From Syntrophobacteraceae bacterium (GTDB lineage: Bacteria > Desulfobacterota > Syntrophobacteria > Syntrophobacterales > Syntrophobacteraceae): DNA of 46,213 nt. The stretch lies in the NCBI GenBank assembly GCA_017881795.1, contig JADGQM010000002.1, forward strand, positions 1 through 46,213, in the 5' to 3' direction. The translations under genes and the position numbers were made by a program. How positions within the stretch are numbered: the stretch's first letter is position 1; the number at the start of each line of letters is the position of its first letter. Shown here one piece after another: positions 9,170-19,941 of the stretch. The notes beneath the pieces are model-generated. The model searched no databases, had not been told where the DNA came from, and was given only the letters and a program-made list of their open reading frames with translations.

Positions 9170-10306
9170 CTATTGAAGCCGAGTAACCGCCTGACCCGGT
9201 TTCTCGTCTTCGTAATAGAAGTCATCATGAATAGCCTGGGTGATGTAACGTTCGGCAAAGACGTGCAGCACCGCCTCGGGGTGCTTTTCGAAAATGGCCT
9301 CGAACCGATAAGGGGCAAACGGCGCAATGTTAGCCAGCTCCTTGAAGTTCCGATGGAGATAAGGATAGAGGCCGTCGCCGAAGGAGTCATGGCGAAAGAC
9401 TAAGGTCCCCATCTGATGCGGGTTGGGTGCATTGTCCAGGCTGAACCGGGTGTCGTTTTCTTCCGCCATGGCATCCTGCAGGAATAGCATGTGAGCCAGA
9501 TCTCCCCCGGTCGGAGTGCGTTCCGTCCTGACCGCATCCGCGACGACAGGAACCGGGGTAAGCGCCGGAAGATAAGCGGAGAGCTGCCGCATGATCTCCA
9601 CGTATCCGATGTAGGCCCCGTAGCTGTTCCAGTGACTGTCTGTTTTCCAGTACACAGGGTGTTCACTTTTGGCCCGGAACAGCGCGTCCCTGAGATCAAG
9701 GATTTTCACTTGGGAGTGCTGGCGCATATGGGCGACCAGTTGGTCCAGGCGATTAGTGTTGCGGAATGTTCTGATGTTGTCCGGCAGGTATTCGCTGTAA
9801 ATCGTGCTCTTGTTTGGGACAATAGCCACGAGGTAGGCGATGTTTCTCGCGGCGAATGCCCGCTGATTTACTTCGAGCTGCCTCTGGAGCCTGACCAGTT
9901 CGGCCTGCGATAAGGGGATGGTCCCGCGGAAATCATTGATGGTGTTGCCGTCAGCCAGGGCTTCGGAATGGTAGAAGAGCCAGGAATCCTTGCCCAGGAT
10001 CACACTCGGAACGGGTGAAACACCAAGAAAGGTCAGTTTCAAGATGCTGTTCCAGCGGATCAGGTAAGGACGAAAGCCAAAATTATCGACTGCGTATCGC
10101 TCCCAACCCTCAGCAAATTCACCCAGGGATGCATAATGCCCGGTGGGCGCCTGCGCCAGTTCCCGATTCTCGGTGTTTTCAGGTTCGGGGAAGAAATGGA
10201 ACCGCATCTGCAACACGGGCAGAGAGAGCGCACCGAAGAAAGCAATAATCAAGAGTAACGGTATGCCTCTATGCTTCCCCTTCATACTCCATGCACAACG
10301 CCCCAT
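9170..10306 (-). CDS. AlgX/AlgJ-like acetyltransferase (SGNH-type) protein
   Basis: ENRELAQAP, GFRPYLIRWNSILKLTFLGVSPVPSVILGKDSWLFY, KTDSHWNSYGAYIGY, RHDSFGDGLYPYL; next to AlgI homologue. Confidence 0.85.
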   Translation of the reverse strand: MGRCAWSMKGKHRGIPLLLIIAFFGALSLPVLQMRFHFFPEPENTENRELAQAPTGHYASLGEFAEGWERYAVDNFGFRPYLIRWNSILKLTFLGVSPVPSVILGKDSWLFYHSEALADGNTINDFRGTIPLSQAELVRLQRQLEVNQRAFAARNIAYLVAIVPNKSTIYSEYLPDNIRTFRNTNRLDQLVAHMRQHSQVKILDLRDALFRAKSEHPVYWKTDSHWNSYGAYIGYVEIMRQLSAYLPALTPVPVVADAVRTERTPTGGDLAHMLFLQDAMAEENDTRFSLDNAPNPHQMGTLVFRHDSFGDGLYPYLHRNFKELANIAPFAPYRFEAIFEKHPEAVLHVFAERYITQAIHDDFYYEDEKPGQAVTRLQ

Positions 10307-10424
10307 ATATCTCCCAAGGTCACTGATTCAGTTATTTGTCATTTGGACCACAGGGAAAAATTCTGACATCCCTCATGTCCGTTCGAAATGACAGACACGC
10401 AAACTATGACTGTACAAAATATAG

Positions 10425-11936
10425 CTAGAACTTAAAGTAAATAAACGGACTATATGTGCCGACCGCGACCGCCATGCAGGATAATAAAAATAAGAGGCTC
10501 AAAATGGCAAAGTGAACAAAGGAAATACCATAAGCCAGCGCTCGGTTCGGCGCGCGAGGGCTCTCAACGAACCTGCGGGTCAACCTTTTAAAGAGCGTCG
10601 CCACGGGCAGCGCTGCAACTCCTCCAATGGCCATGGTAAGGGTCACTTCATGATCAACGTATTGGGCCAGGTAGTATTGTCCACTGCCAGCCGCACCGAA
10701 TCCCGACATCGCTTTGAGATAGTGTAGAGCATAGGATAGATCATCGGCTCTGAACAATACCCAGCCGATCCCAATCACGCCCAGTGCATAAAGATGCCGC
10801 AAGGGGCGCCAGGCGGTTTTCAGGAACCGGCCTATTTCCAGTCTTTCGAAGACCAGGAAGAAGCCGTACCACAGTCCCCATAAGATGAAATTCCAGCTTG
10901 CGCCGTGCCATAGCCCACAGAGCAGGAAGACCACAATGAGGTTCCGATAGTGCTTTGCTGGAGAGCACCGGTTTCCGCCCAGAGGAATATAGAGGTAATC
11001 CCTGAACCAGACGGAAAGCGAGATGTGCCATCTTCTCCAGAATTCCTGGATGGACTGGGAAATATACGGGTAATTAAAATTCTCGGGGAATTCGAAACCA
11101 AAAGTCTTACCGAGCCCGATGGCCATATCGGTATATCCGGAAAAATCAAAATAGATCTGCAGCGTAAAGCAAATTATGCCAAGCCAGGCAAGGTCGAAGC
11201 TCAGCTCATTTGCAGGGATGGTAAAAATCCTGTCGACTACAACAGCTATGGGATTGGCAAGCAACACCTTCTTCCCCAAACCAATGATGAAACGCTGAAT
11301 TCCGATCGAAAGAGTTTGGGCAGTCACGCGTCTCTCGGCAAGCTGGTTTTCCGCATCGCAATATCTTAGAATGGGTCCGGCCAGGATCTTCGGGAAGACC
11401 GCGAGGTACAGTGCGAGTTTGAGTGGATTCTTTTGAGGTGCAGCTTTGCATTGGTAGGTGTCGATCAGAAATGAGAGAGCATGAAAGGTGAAAAATGAAA
11501 TCCCAAGTGGAGTCACGACTTTATCCATGGCAATCGAGTCCGAATCAAGCCATCCCAGTGACAAGTTGAGGTTATAGACCAGGAAATTGATATACTTGTA
11601 GTAGGTGAGCAGGGCCAGATTAAGGATCATTCCAAGGATAAACAGAAGTTTTCTCAAATTATGCAGATTGGGTTGGGAAGCACTGGCGCCTGCAAAATCA
11701 ACCCGAACTCTTCCTTCAACGGTTGTTCTATCGATCAGATAGAAGATTAAGCCGACAAGATAGTTTACAAGAATGGAGAGAAGCAGTACAAAAACTTGTT
11801 CCCTTCCACCCCATGTGTAAAAGATCAGGCTCGCCAGAAGCAAGATAAGGTTTTGCGATTTCTTCCAGGATAGGTAATAGGCGGTCCATACAAATGGCAA
11901 AAAGAAAAAAAGGAAGATTACCGAACTGAATATCAT
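10425..11936 (-). CDS. MBOAT family O-acyltransferase (AlgI-like)
   Basis: Polytopic; FPKILAGPILRY, YFDFSGYTDMAIGLGKTFGFEFPENFNYPY, EFWRRWHISLSVWFRDYLYIPLGGNR, LCGLWHGASWNFILWG. Confidence 0.95.
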   Translation of the reverse strand: MIFSSVIFLFFFLPFVWTAYYLSWKKSQNLILLLASLIFYTWGGREQVFVLLLSILVNYLVGLIFYLIDRTTVEGRVRVDFAGASASQPNLHNLRKLLFILGMILNLALLTYYKYINFLVYNLNLSLGWLDSDSIAMDKVVTPLGISFFTFHALSFLIDTYQCKAAPQKNPLKLALYLAVFPKILAGPILRYCDAENQLAERRVTAQTLSIGIQRFIIGLGKKVLLANPIAVVVDRIFTIPANELSFDLAWLGIICFTLQIYFDFSGYTDMAIGLGKTFGFEFPENFNYPYISQSIQEFWRRWHISLSVWFRDYLYIPLGGNRCSPAKHYRNLIVVFLLCGLWHGASWNFILWGLWYGFFLVFERLEIGRFLKTAWRPLRHLYALGVIGIGWVLFRADDLSYALHYLKAMSGFGAAGSGQYYLAQYVDHEVTLTMAIGGVAALPVATLFKRLTRRFVESPRAPNRALAYGISFVHFAILSLLFLLSCMAVAVGTYSPFIYFKF

Positions 11937-12065
11937 ATCAAAACACTTGCCGGGTCTTGAGTGCTACGCGTCCTGAACAACAGCCTCAGCATCCCAGGCG
12001 CAGGCCCATTTGGTTTACAGATGGCACGCAAGAGCCAACAGCCAAGAGCCAATGAGGAGTTTACC

Positions 12066-12353
12066 ATGACTGACCAGGAAAAATTGAGTGAGGTTCAGGG
12101 TTATCTGCTTAGCGAATTCCCGGGTTCGAAGATAGAGGTGAAATACGAACCCAGAGAGCGAATTCACGTATACAACATCCTCCATGAGGGGAAATCCCAT
12201 CGGGCTATCTTGACTGAAGCCTTCCTCAGTGTCTGCGAGGCTTCACAAATTCCGGCTACTCTGGAAGAGTTCACGCTCGCTGAACATCTTCGTGAGATGG
12301 GGGCGACAGCGGTTGTGGTGACGACCGAAGGGCTCAAGCTCGAAGGCGAGTAG
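12066..12353 (+). CDS. Small conserved hypothetical protein (95 aa)
   Basis: ATG at 12066 with upstream GAGGAG; MTDQEKLSEVQGYLLSEFPGSKIEVKYEPRERIHVYN...; coding-like composition. Confidence 0.65.
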   Translation: MTDQEKLSEVQGYLLSEFPGSKIEVKYEPRERIHVYNILHEGKSHRAILTEAFLSVCEASQIPATLEEFTLAEHLREMGATAVVVTTEGLKLEGE

Positions 12354-12735
12354 CACCGCCGGCCAAGGGCCGAGAGCGGGTCAAGAAAGCCGTGAAAAGA
12401 TTTCACTGCAAAAGCGCAGAAAGCACACGGAAAAGGCCCTGTTTCCTCAGCGTCCCTGAGGCGGAAAAACGACGCTTCCAACCCCAATCAGTGTGCTGAC
12501 AGCCGCCTTGCATGGCTTCGACTGTGCCGATGGCGTCCCGCTCCAGACGGAATTGGAATGGAGATAAAGTATAGCCAACTTTCACCTTAACTCAATGGAA
12601 CGATACTTGAAAACGTGCCATCCGGATCAGTAAGTCTTAAATGACGTGAAACCGTTGCGGGAATCGTTGTCGAGTGGGTGACGCCCGCCGAAGTTAAATT
12701 TCCAGGGATTTTGGAGCAAAGCAGGGAACCGTATT

Positions 12736-13056
12736 ATGTGGAAGATCCCCTTATTGGCGAAGGAGAAAGGCAAATCTGGTGTGAACCGCGGGCAAGACAA
12801 AGGGTGCTATCCGCTTGCCCGGCCGCTGCCGATTTTTTACATGTCCGATTACTCGGTGCTGGGGCTATTGGTTGACCAGCTTGAAGAAGCGGTTCGGGTT
12901 CTCGGGGAGAACCAATTCTCGGTGCTCGACGAGGATGGCGACCTCGAAGTGGTCATGAATCATCCAGGCCAACTGCCGGAGATCGTTCGCCTGCTCGGAG
13001 GCAAGGGTATTGGCTCTGAGATCGCCGATGTCGTCAGTGGCATCTACCAGGGGTGA
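12736..13056 (+). CDS. Hypothetical protein, possible ACT-like regulatory domain
   Basis: ...MSDYSVLGLLVDQLEEAVRVLGENQFSVLDEDGDLEVVMNHPGQLPEIVRLLGGKGIGSEIADVVSGIYQG; betaalphabeta-like pattern; N-terminus uncertain. Confidence 0.5.
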   Translation: MWKIPLLAKEKGKSGVNRGQDKGCYPLARPLPIFYMSDYSVLGLLVDQLEEAVRVLGENQFSVLDEDGDLEVVMNHPGQLPEIVRLLGGKGIGSEIADVVSGIYQG

Positions 13057-13224
13057 TAGCCGCTGAACCTGCCGGTGCGGCAGGCAAGGCCGTCGCTTTG
13101 GATGCGATGGTGAAGCTCGGTTATGGCGACGCCGGAAGCAAAAAAGCCGGAGCTTTTCACACTCCAGCTTACAAATAAGTCTTGAACCTCTTCAGCCTCG
13201 TGCTGATCAGATCTTTCTCACCTT

Positions 13225-13437
13225 AATTCCCATGGCTTGTGGCACAGTCGCGGAGTGAAAATCACCCGCAAAGTAGTCATCGGTGACCGGAACGGACCCA
13301 ACTATGCAGGCACGGTCCTTGCAATCATATGCTTTTGCGAGTTGTCCAGTCTCATGAGAATGCGCAGCGCACGATCTCCTAGAGCGATTTTGCCCGGCGC
13401 CAGATCCATTGTATTTGCCAATAGGCGCGCGGTGGAC
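13225..13437 (+). repeat. Dispersed repeat copy B (promoter/leader module) upstream of the choloylglycine hydrolase pair
   Basis: Gap-free alignment to reverse strand of 8600-8822; same orientation relative to the downstream gene. Confidence 0.85.
13308..13323 (+). promoter_or_regulatory. Sigma-54-type promoter in repeat copy B
   Basis: AGGCACGGTCCTTGCA; GG-N10-GC. Upstream small palindromes GTGAaaaTCAC (13255-13265) and GTCAtcggTGAC (13276-13287), centres ~21 bp apart. Confidence 0.6.
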
Positions 13438-13763
13438 AACAAAAGCAAGCGGAGAATTGCACGGATGAGCAGATCACCCAGAAGTCGCAGCAAAAACCTT
13501 TTCCCTGACAGTTTTTCCTTGAGTCAATGACATACGCTGTCAATTAGTTGACGGAAGTTGCTTGCCGCCAATTGTTAAATTACGAAGCTGCTGCTCATGG
13601 GAACCTCTTCTCAGCAGTTTCAACAGGACAAAGTGGCAAGCAACCGGCGAAAAGCGCTTGCCTCTCAATTCGCACCAGTCAGTTTTACCAGTCTTATCAG
13701 TTTTACCAGTGTGTTTGTGCTTGGGGAGCGTTGGTCTTACCAAAATCAAATCAGGAGGAGTTC

Positions 13764-15260
13764 ATGAAAACAGTGCTTGCCGGTGTCTTTGTTCTTGTTG
13801 TGTGGCTGAGCGTTTCGCCGCTTCTGGCATGTTCGGATTTTATCATGCCCGGCATCAATCCCGTGGTGTCCGCCCGCACTATGGACTTCGAGATGAACCA
13901 GTACAATGCGGCGGTGTTTGTGCCGCGAGGGTTGCATTGGACATCTCATGCGCCGTGGTGGGGAGCTATTACCCAAGATGGCGCAAGTTGGTACAACAAA
14001 TATGGATTTGTCGCCATCGATCTTCTGGGCGGGGTGAAGGCCGTTCAAAAAATTATGGGCCAGAAGTATTCCGATGGCATGAACGAGGCTGGATTGTCGG
14101 CGGCGATTTTATGGTTAGACGGCGCTGAGTATCCTGATGTGAAAGAAGCCGACAAGGCACTGTCAGCGCGGGACCTGATTGCTTTCACCTTGGGAAGATT
14201 CGACACCGTGAAGAGCGTGCGGACGGGTTTTTCAAAAGTAACGGTGTGGGATGAAGATCTCCTGGGACTTTTGCATTTTACACTTCACCTGGTTGTGCAT
14301 GACAAGGATGGGAAATCGTTGGTGATCGAGTGGGTTGATGGTAAGCCCCCTAAAATGTATGATGATAACAATACTTTTGCAGGGGTTTTGACTAACGATC
14401 CTACTTATCCTAAACAAGTGGATCACTTAAAGCAGTTTTCCACTCTTACCAACCAGGATCTTAAAGATCCAAAGACTGGCGCTTTTATCGAAGGCTCAGG
14501 GATGGCGACATTGCCCGGAGACTATACACCGAAATCCAGATTCGTCAGGCCGGCGATTCTATCAAAATTCGCTTTGACCCAGCCTCCTCTTGCGAGCGAT
14601 TGGAAGGTCCAGCAGGCCTTTCACATCATTCACAATAGTCAGGCTGCGGTTGGAGAAAACCATCATTCTGATGTCGAATCCTTCCTTTTCGGCGGACGCT
14701 TTTACACCTTGTGGACGATCGTGCGCGATCACACCAACCTCAAGCTATATTTCACGGGCACCCGCAATCAGTCTCCCCGAGTGATAGATTTCTCCAAACT
14801 TGATTTTGAGCTGGGGAAAGAGCCTCGGACTCTGGCAATAATGGATGAATTCGCAGATCCAATCGAGCTGAAAAAGTCCGACCCCGCTCGATCTCTTAAT
14901 GCTGATGTCCAGGATGCAGGGGATGTGTTCAGCATGAACATTACCGTGGGTATTCCCCCTTCCGATCAGGGAAGAAAGGGGAACTATTATATTTTTGCTG
15001 AGACTCCATCAGGCAAGATTATGAGTTTCAACGGTCAAGGGTGGGTGGAACTCGGAGCGAAAAAGCCGTTGATTCCCTGTGGCGCAGGAAAACTCGAGAC
15101 GACAACATTCCCGGTGTTGAAGGACGCTTCCTCAGATTCATGGAATGGGGCTCAATTCTTTGCGGGATACGGGAAAAGCGAGTGGGAGATGTATCTGAAG
15201 GGTCAATTTGGACGGGTGTATGAGGCGGCAGTATCCAGCAGTAACCCAGTGGAACAATAG
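13764..15260 (+). CDS. Secreted linear amide C-N hydrolase (choloylglycine hydrolase / penicillin V acylase family)
   Basis: RBS AGGAGGAG; signal peptide then CSDFIMPGINPVVSARTMDFEMN (N-terminal nucleophile Cys), YGFVAIDLLGG, DGMNEAGLSAAILWLDGAEYP, GVLTNDPTY. Confidence 0.9.
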   Translation: MKTVLAGVFVLVVWLSVSPLLACSDFIMPGINPVVSARTMDFEMNQYNAAVFVPRGLHWTSHAPWWGAITQDGASWYNKYGFVAIDLLGGVKAVQKIMGQKYSDGMNEAGLSAAILWLDGAEYPDVKEADKALSARDLIAFTLGRFDTVKSVRTGFSKVTVWDEDLLGLLHFTLHLVVHDKDGKSLVIEWVDGKPPKMYDDNNTFAGVLTNDPTYPKQVDHLKQFSTLTNQDLKDPKTGAFIEGSGMATLPGDYTPKSRFVRPAILSKFALTQPPLASDWKVQQAFHIIHNSQAAVGENHHSDVESFLFGGRFYTLWTIVRDHTNLKLYFTGTRNQSPRVIDFSKLDFELGKEPRTLAIMDEFADPIELKKSDPARSLNADVQDAGDVFSMNITVGIPPSDQGRKGNYYIFAETPSGKIMSFNGQGWVELGAKKPLIPCGAGKLETTTFPVLKDASSDSWNGAQFFAGYGKSEWEMYLKGQFGRVYEAAVSSSNPVEQ

Positions 15261-15271
15261 GAGGGGCTTCC

Positions 15272-16756
15272 ATGTTGAATAAAAGTCAAATGTTAAGAAC
15301 TATTGGCGGATTGGGATTGGTTGCTTTTCTGGTGGCAATGGTTGTCCTCGGGAATCCGGTTACCTTGCGTGCTTGTTCCGACCTGGTCGTTCAAGGCGGG
15401 TTGAATGACGATGTGTTTGTTTCCGGGCGAACACTGGATTACGATGTAGATTACGCCTCGGATTTGATTTATGTACCCTCGGAATTGCCCTGGCATTCGA
15501 CTATGCCGGATCACAGCCAGGGAGCTTTCTGGAATAACAAATATGGCTTTATCGCGATCAGTATCCCGAAACAGACGAATAAGTACCTGGATGGCATCAA
15601 CCAGCACGGCTTATCGGCGGCGCTCTTATGGCAAAAAGGGGCGGTATTTTCAAGTCCTGGCCAGCCTGACATGACCTTGGAGGATGCAGATCTGGTGGCT
15701 TGGGTGCTTGGTAACTATATCCTGGTTCCAAAAGCCATCGAGGGTCTCAAGTTGATGAAGGTATGGCATAATGAAAATTTACTGCCACGGGAAGTGCATC
15801 TGGTTTTGCACGATGTAAAGGGAAATTCTGCGGTGGTTGAATGGGCTGCCGGAGAGCTCAAAGTCTATGCGGGCGATGATTATCAAGGGATTCTGACGAA
15901 CGATCCGGACTATGGTCAGCAGGCTATTAATTTGAAAAAGTATAGTAGCTTGACCAACGAAGATGTTAAAGAGAACGGCGTTTGGGTCGAGGGGGCAGGA
16001 ATGAGGGGTATGCCTGGGGATTTTTTGTCAAAATCCCGCTTCGTCAGACTGTATACGCTTAAGAACTTTGCCCTGCAGAGTTTTCACGATGGCCATATCT
16101 ATGTTCTTCCAACTTACGGCCCGGACTGGTCGGTGCAGACCGTTTTTCAGCTTTTGGGCCGAGTCGATATCCCCAAGGGAACAATCACCCACACCGATCC
16201 AACGCTGGGGATAGTCTATCCGTTCAGCCAGTGGACACTGGTGCGTGACCATTTTCGCCAACGATTGTATGTTCGAGGTTGCCGGAATCAGATTATTCGC
16301 ATGATTGATCTGAGAAAGATCAACTGGCAGGGTAGCGCAATTGAAACTATTGGACCGGTAGAACCGCCTGTGACAACGGCAGATATGGCTATAGACGCCA
16401 CTTATCTGCCGGCGGCGAACCAGAGCTGGGACAGCGAGAATGGGACGATGAGCCTTTTGGTCACCATTCCTGTCCGTCCCGAAGATGAAGGAAGTGTGGG
16501 GGATATGTATGTCTTTGCCCAGATGGGCTCTGGAAAGGCTTATTATTGGGATGGGAAGGTATGGAAAGATGCTGGTGACAAAATGAAGATCCTCCCCACT
16601 CGCCACGGTAAGTTAAAGACCAGTCGTTTCCTGGTCTTTAAGGACGAGCCTGCTGATGAACGTTGGGCAGGAGCGTCGATCTATGCCGGATATGGGGCAA
16701 ACGTATCAGATATGTTTCTCACAGGCCAGTACAACCGAGTGGTGCTCATAAAGTAG
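15272..16756 (+). CDS. Secreted linear amide C-N hydrolase (choloylglycine hydrolase family), tandem paralogue
   Basis: Signal peptide then CSDLVVQGGLNDDVFVSGRTLDYDVD; YGFIAISIPKQ, DGINQHGLSAALLWQKGAVF, GILTNDPDY; 11 bp after the preceding stop. Confidence 0.9.
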   Translation: MLNKSQMLRTIGGLGLVAFLVAMVVLGNPVTLRACSDLVVQGGLNDDVFVSGRTLDYDVDYASDLIYVPSELPWHSTMPDHSQGAFWNNKYGFIAISIPKQTNKYLDGINQHGLSAALLWQKGAVFSSPGQPDMTLEDADLVAWVLGNYILVPKAIEGLKLMKVWHNENLLPREVHLVLHDVKGNSAVVEWAAGELKVYAGDDYQGILTNDPDYGQQAINLKKYSSLTNEDVKENGVWVEGAGMRGMPGDFLSKSRFVRLYTLKNFALQSFHDGHIYVLPTYGPDWSVQTVFQLLGRVDIPKGTITHTDPTLGIVYPFSQWTLVRDHFRQRLYVRGCRNQIIRMIDLRKINWQGSAIETIGPVEPPVTTADMAIDATYLPAANQSWDSENGTMSLLVTIPVRPEDEGSVGDMYVFAQMGSGKAYYWDGKVWKDAGDKMKILPTRHGKLKTSRFLVFKDEPADERWAGASIYAGYGANVSDMFLTGQYNRVVLIK

Positions 16757-16898
16757 CTCATGATAACTCGAGACGGGCGGTGACGTATTTCGCTCCGGAG
16801 CCCAGGCTCCGGGGCGCGACCGTCCCGGTCGTAACCTTAGTAAAGCTCCACAAAATAAATTGACCATAATCCCAGGACGTCAACCCGCATGCTTTTGG

Positions 16899-16952
16899 CG
16901 GGAATCCAGAATAAAAGCCTGGATGCCTGCCTTCGCGGGCATGGCAAGTCGA
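16899..16952. repeat. Intergenic hairpin repeat (GAATCCAG...CTGGATGCCTGCCTTCGCGGGCATG type)
   Basis: Two short hairpins, ATCCAG/CTGGAT and GCCTGC-CTTC-GCGGGC; resembles a widespread dispersed repeat. Confidence 0.5.
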
Positions 16953-17110
16953 TCTCGGATACCCATTTATGTGGAGCCGTACTGAGCACCGCTGGGCTCA
17001 CCATAATACCACCCACAACCGCCCTGGTAGTTCATTTCTGCGGGCAGGGTTGGCCACGTCCCCCTGGATGGTTTCTTCACCTGCGTTGTGATCGTGTTGA
17101 GTTGCCTTTC

Positions 17111-19366
17111 TCAGTGTTCCTGGGCGTCGATAACGGCGAGTGAGGTGGCGTTGACGATATCTTCCACGTCACAGTTCCGCTGAATGACGTGAATCGCTCG
17201 GCTCGTCCCCATGAGAATGGGACCGATGGCTTTGGCGCCGCCGAGGCGCTCCATCAGTTTGTAAGCGATATTTCCGGCATCCAGACAGGGGAAGATCAGG
17301 ACATTTGCCTTACCCCTCAGATCGTTAAAGTCATAAACCCGGTTTAAAATCTCGGGAATGACTGCCGTGTCGGCTTGCATCTCGCCATCGATTTTGAGAT
17401 CCGGGCGTCGCTTCTTCACGATTTGCACGGCGCGGGCCACTTTCTGGGCCACGGGATGACGAGTGCTGCCGAAGTTGCTGAAGGAGAGCATGGCGATGCG
17501 CGGTTTGATTTCCAGCAGGCGAATTACGGTGTCGGCGGCACAAATGGCGATCTCTGCCAGTTGTTCGGTAGTGGGATCGATGTTCACCGTCGTGTCCGCA
17601 AAGAACATCACATCCTTTTGGAAAACCATCATGTACATGCCGGCTATGACTGAAGTCTGTTGGTCCAGGGGGAGGGTCTGTAGAGCCGGGCGAATGGTTT
17701 CCTGATAGTGTTTGTTGACTCCCCCCACAAGGCCATCGGCGTCTCTCATCCTGACCATCATGGCGCCAAAGTAATTGCGATTGACCGTCAAGAGCTTGGT
17801 CGCTTCCTTTCGCGTTATGCCCTTGCGGGATCGCAGGCGGTGGAATTCGGTGACATAGTCATCAAAGCGCTCAAATTTCCTGGGATCGATGATCACCGCC
17901 CGATCCAGTTCCAGACTCAGCTCAGCGATATTCTTTTCGATCACCGCCCGTTCGCCCAAAAGAATCGGGCGGGCTATCCCTTCATCGAGGATAACCTGGC
18001 ACGCCCGGAGGATTTTCGGCTCATTGCCTTCCAGAAAGACGATGCGTTTGGGGTCGCGCTGGGCCCGGTGGATGATCCTTCGCATGATTTCCTGGGACCG
18101 GCTCAAGCGGCTTTCCAGGTCGTCCCGGTAGACATCCCAGTCGTACAAGGGTTTTCGGGCAACCCCCGAGGCTACCGCAGCCTTGGCCACGGCCACGGCC
18201 TCCCACACCAGCACTCGGGGATCAAAGGGCTTGGGGATGATGTACTCCGGACCGAATCTTAAGACCTGTCCGCCGTAAGCCCTGAGGACCGAGTCAGGGA
18301 TGTCTTCTTTGGCCAGATCAGCCAGGGCGCGGACAGCGGCGATCTTCATGTCGTCATTGATGGCGGTTGCGCGAACGTCCAGAGCGCCGCGAAAAATAGA
18401 GGGAAAGCCGAGAACATTATTGACCTGATTAGGGTAGTCGGAACGACCGGTGGCCATGATAAGGTCGTCGCGAACACTCGTCGCTTCATCATACTCGATT
18501 TCCGGATCAGGATTGGCCATGGCGAAAATAATCGGCCTCCCGGCCATGCTTTTTACCATTTCTTTAGTCACCACCCCGGCAACGGAAACTCCGGCAAAGA
18601 CATCAGCATCGTTCATGACTTCCGCTAGGCTCATCGGTTCCGTGCCATTGGCGAGCCGCTCTTTGTAGGGGTTCATGCCTTTTTCCCGGCCCTTGTAGAC
18701 GAGGCCGTTGGAATCCACCATGAACATGTTTTCCCGCTTCACCCCGAGCTTGATGTAGAGTTCGGCGCAGGCGATTCCGGCGGCGCCGGCGCCCGAAAAC
18801 ACGACCTTCACCTGGTCAATCCTTTTCCGTTGCAATTCGAGCGCGTTCAACAGAGCAGCGCCCGAGATGATGGCGGTGCCGTGCTGATCGTCGTGGAAGA
18901 CGGGGATGCTCATGATCTCCTTGAGCCGCTCTTCGATGTAAAAGCATTCGGGGGCTTTGATATCTTCCAGATTGATGCCGCCAAAAGTCGGCTCCAACAA
19001 TTGCACCGCTTTGATGATGTCATCGGGATCGGTGGAACCGAGCTCGATATCGAACACGTCGATATCAGCAAAGCGCTTGAAAAGCACCGCTTTTCCTTCC
19101 ATGACCGGCTTTGCGGCAAGGGGACCAATATGACCGAGCCCCAACACCGCGGTGCCGTTGGTCACCACGGCGACGAGATTGCCCTTGATCGTGTAGTCAA
19201 AGACCCGGTCTGCGTTTTTCTCGATTTCCCTGCAAGGTGCGGCCACACCTGGAGTGTACGCCATGGAGAGATCTCTTTGGGTGATGCAAGGTTTCGTGGA
19301 TTTCACCTCGATCTTCCCGGGGCGCTCCTGGGTGTGGTACAGCAAGGCATCTTCCTTACGAATCAT
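17111..19366 (-). CDS. maeB: NADP-dependent malic enzyme with C-terminal phosphotransacetylase-like domain
   Basis: [62 protein letters not shown]-terminal PTA-like region; RBS GGGAGGA before ATG 19366. Confidence 0.95.
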   Translation of the reverse strand: MIRKEDALLYHTQERPGKIEVKSTKPCITQRDLSMAYTPGVAAPCREIEKNADRVFDYTIKGNLVAVVTNGTAVLGLGHIGPLAAKPVMEGKAVLFKRFADIDVFDIELGSTDPDDIIKAVQLLEPTFGGINLEDIKAPECFYIEERLKEIMSIPVFHDDQHGTAIISGAALLNALELQRKRIDQVKVVFSGAGAAGIACAELYIKLGVKRENMFMVDSNGLVYKGREKGMNPYKERLANGTEPMSLAEVMNDADVFAGVSVAGVVTKEMVKSMAGRPIIFAMANPDPEIEYDEATSVRDDLIMATGRSDYPNQVNNVLGFPSIFRGALDVRATAINDDMKIAAVRALADLAKEDIPDSVLRAYGGQVLRFGPEYIIPKPFDPRVLVWEAVAVAKAAVASGVARKPLYDWDVYRDDLESRLSRSQEIMRRIIHRAQRDPKRIVFLEGNEPKILRACQVILDEGIARPILLGERAVIEKNIAELSLELDRAVIIDPRKFERFDDYVTEFHRLRSRKGITRKEATKLLTVNRNYFGAMMVRMRDADGLVGGVNKHYQETIRPALQTLPLDQQTSVIAGMYMMVFQKDVMFFADTTVNIDPTTEQLAEIAICAADTVIRLLEIKPRIAMLSFSNFGSTRHPVAQKVARAVQIVKKRRPDLKIDGEMQADTAVIPEILNRVYDFNDLRGKANVLIFPCLDAGNIAYKLMERLGGAKAIGPILMGTSRAIHVIQRNCDVEDIVNATSLAVIDAQEH

Positions 19367-19498
19367 GCTACGTTCCTCCCGGAATTGCACATCATGAACG
19401 ACAGATGGTCAGTCCGCCCTGTCCGGTTTGGTCTGGCTGACGATGTGCTGACTTCTTTTGATTTTCTGGCGGGTCGGTATCGTACTGGGAGAAAGAAA

Positions 19499-19529
19499 AA
19501 AACCCGGAGAAATCGACCTGCCGGGTTTT
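19499..19529 (-). terminator. Rho-independent terminator of the 19579-19941 gene
   Basis: Reverse strand AAAACCCGG-loop-CCGGGTTTT followed by TTTCTTTC. Confidence 0.75.
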
Positions 19530-19578
19530 CCAGGAGTTCAACAAAGAAATCTTACCCGTCCCTCTTTTATCCTTTTAC

Positions 19579-19941
19579 CTAAGCATGCCCTAGGAGGCGC
19601 ATCCGTTCTTCTGCGGCGGCAACCCGCTCCGCATCCAATGCGGAACGCAGCCGGCGCAGACTTTCCAATACTTCCATGGCCCTTTGCTTTGCCTGCAAAT
19701 CAACGGATTCTGCTTCCTCAAAGCGCTTAAGCTGCTCCTTGATCGCTTTGGCTTTCAGACTGAGCTCTCTGATGCGTCTGAGAACCTCTTCTTCACGGTG
19801 AGTGAGAACGGTGCTCTTCTCGTGGCATCCATAGGCTTTGCCGCCTTCGTCGGCGGCAAGATCACCGGTTTCACAACAACCGCAATCGTCGACTTCGAAA
19901 ATCGCGAGATGATGCTTGGAATCCACTTGAATCACCTCCAT
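19579..19941 (-). CDS. Small coiled-coil hypothetical protein
   Basis: CGCCETG motif near N-terminus, helical EEEVLRRIRELSLKAKAIKEQLKRFEEAES; AGGTGATTC upstream of the ATG. Confidence 0.65.
   Translation of the reverse strand: MEVIQVDSKHHLAIFEVDDCGCCETGDLAADEGGKAYGCHEKSTVLTHREEEVLRRIRELSLKAKAIKEQLKRFEEAESVDLQAKQRAMEVLESLRRLRSALDAERVAAAEERMRLLGHA

Noticed and set aside
13054-13180. Coding-like 41-aa stretch IAAEPAGAAGKAVALDAMVKLGYGDAGSKKAGAFHTPAYK after the ACT-like ORF, possible frameshift
   Set aside because: The preceding protein already ends plausibly (IADVVSGIYQG) and no family is recognised; evidence too thin.
18830-19582. 250-aa plus-strand ORF
   Set aside because: Antisense to maeB; composition follows the shadow frame.
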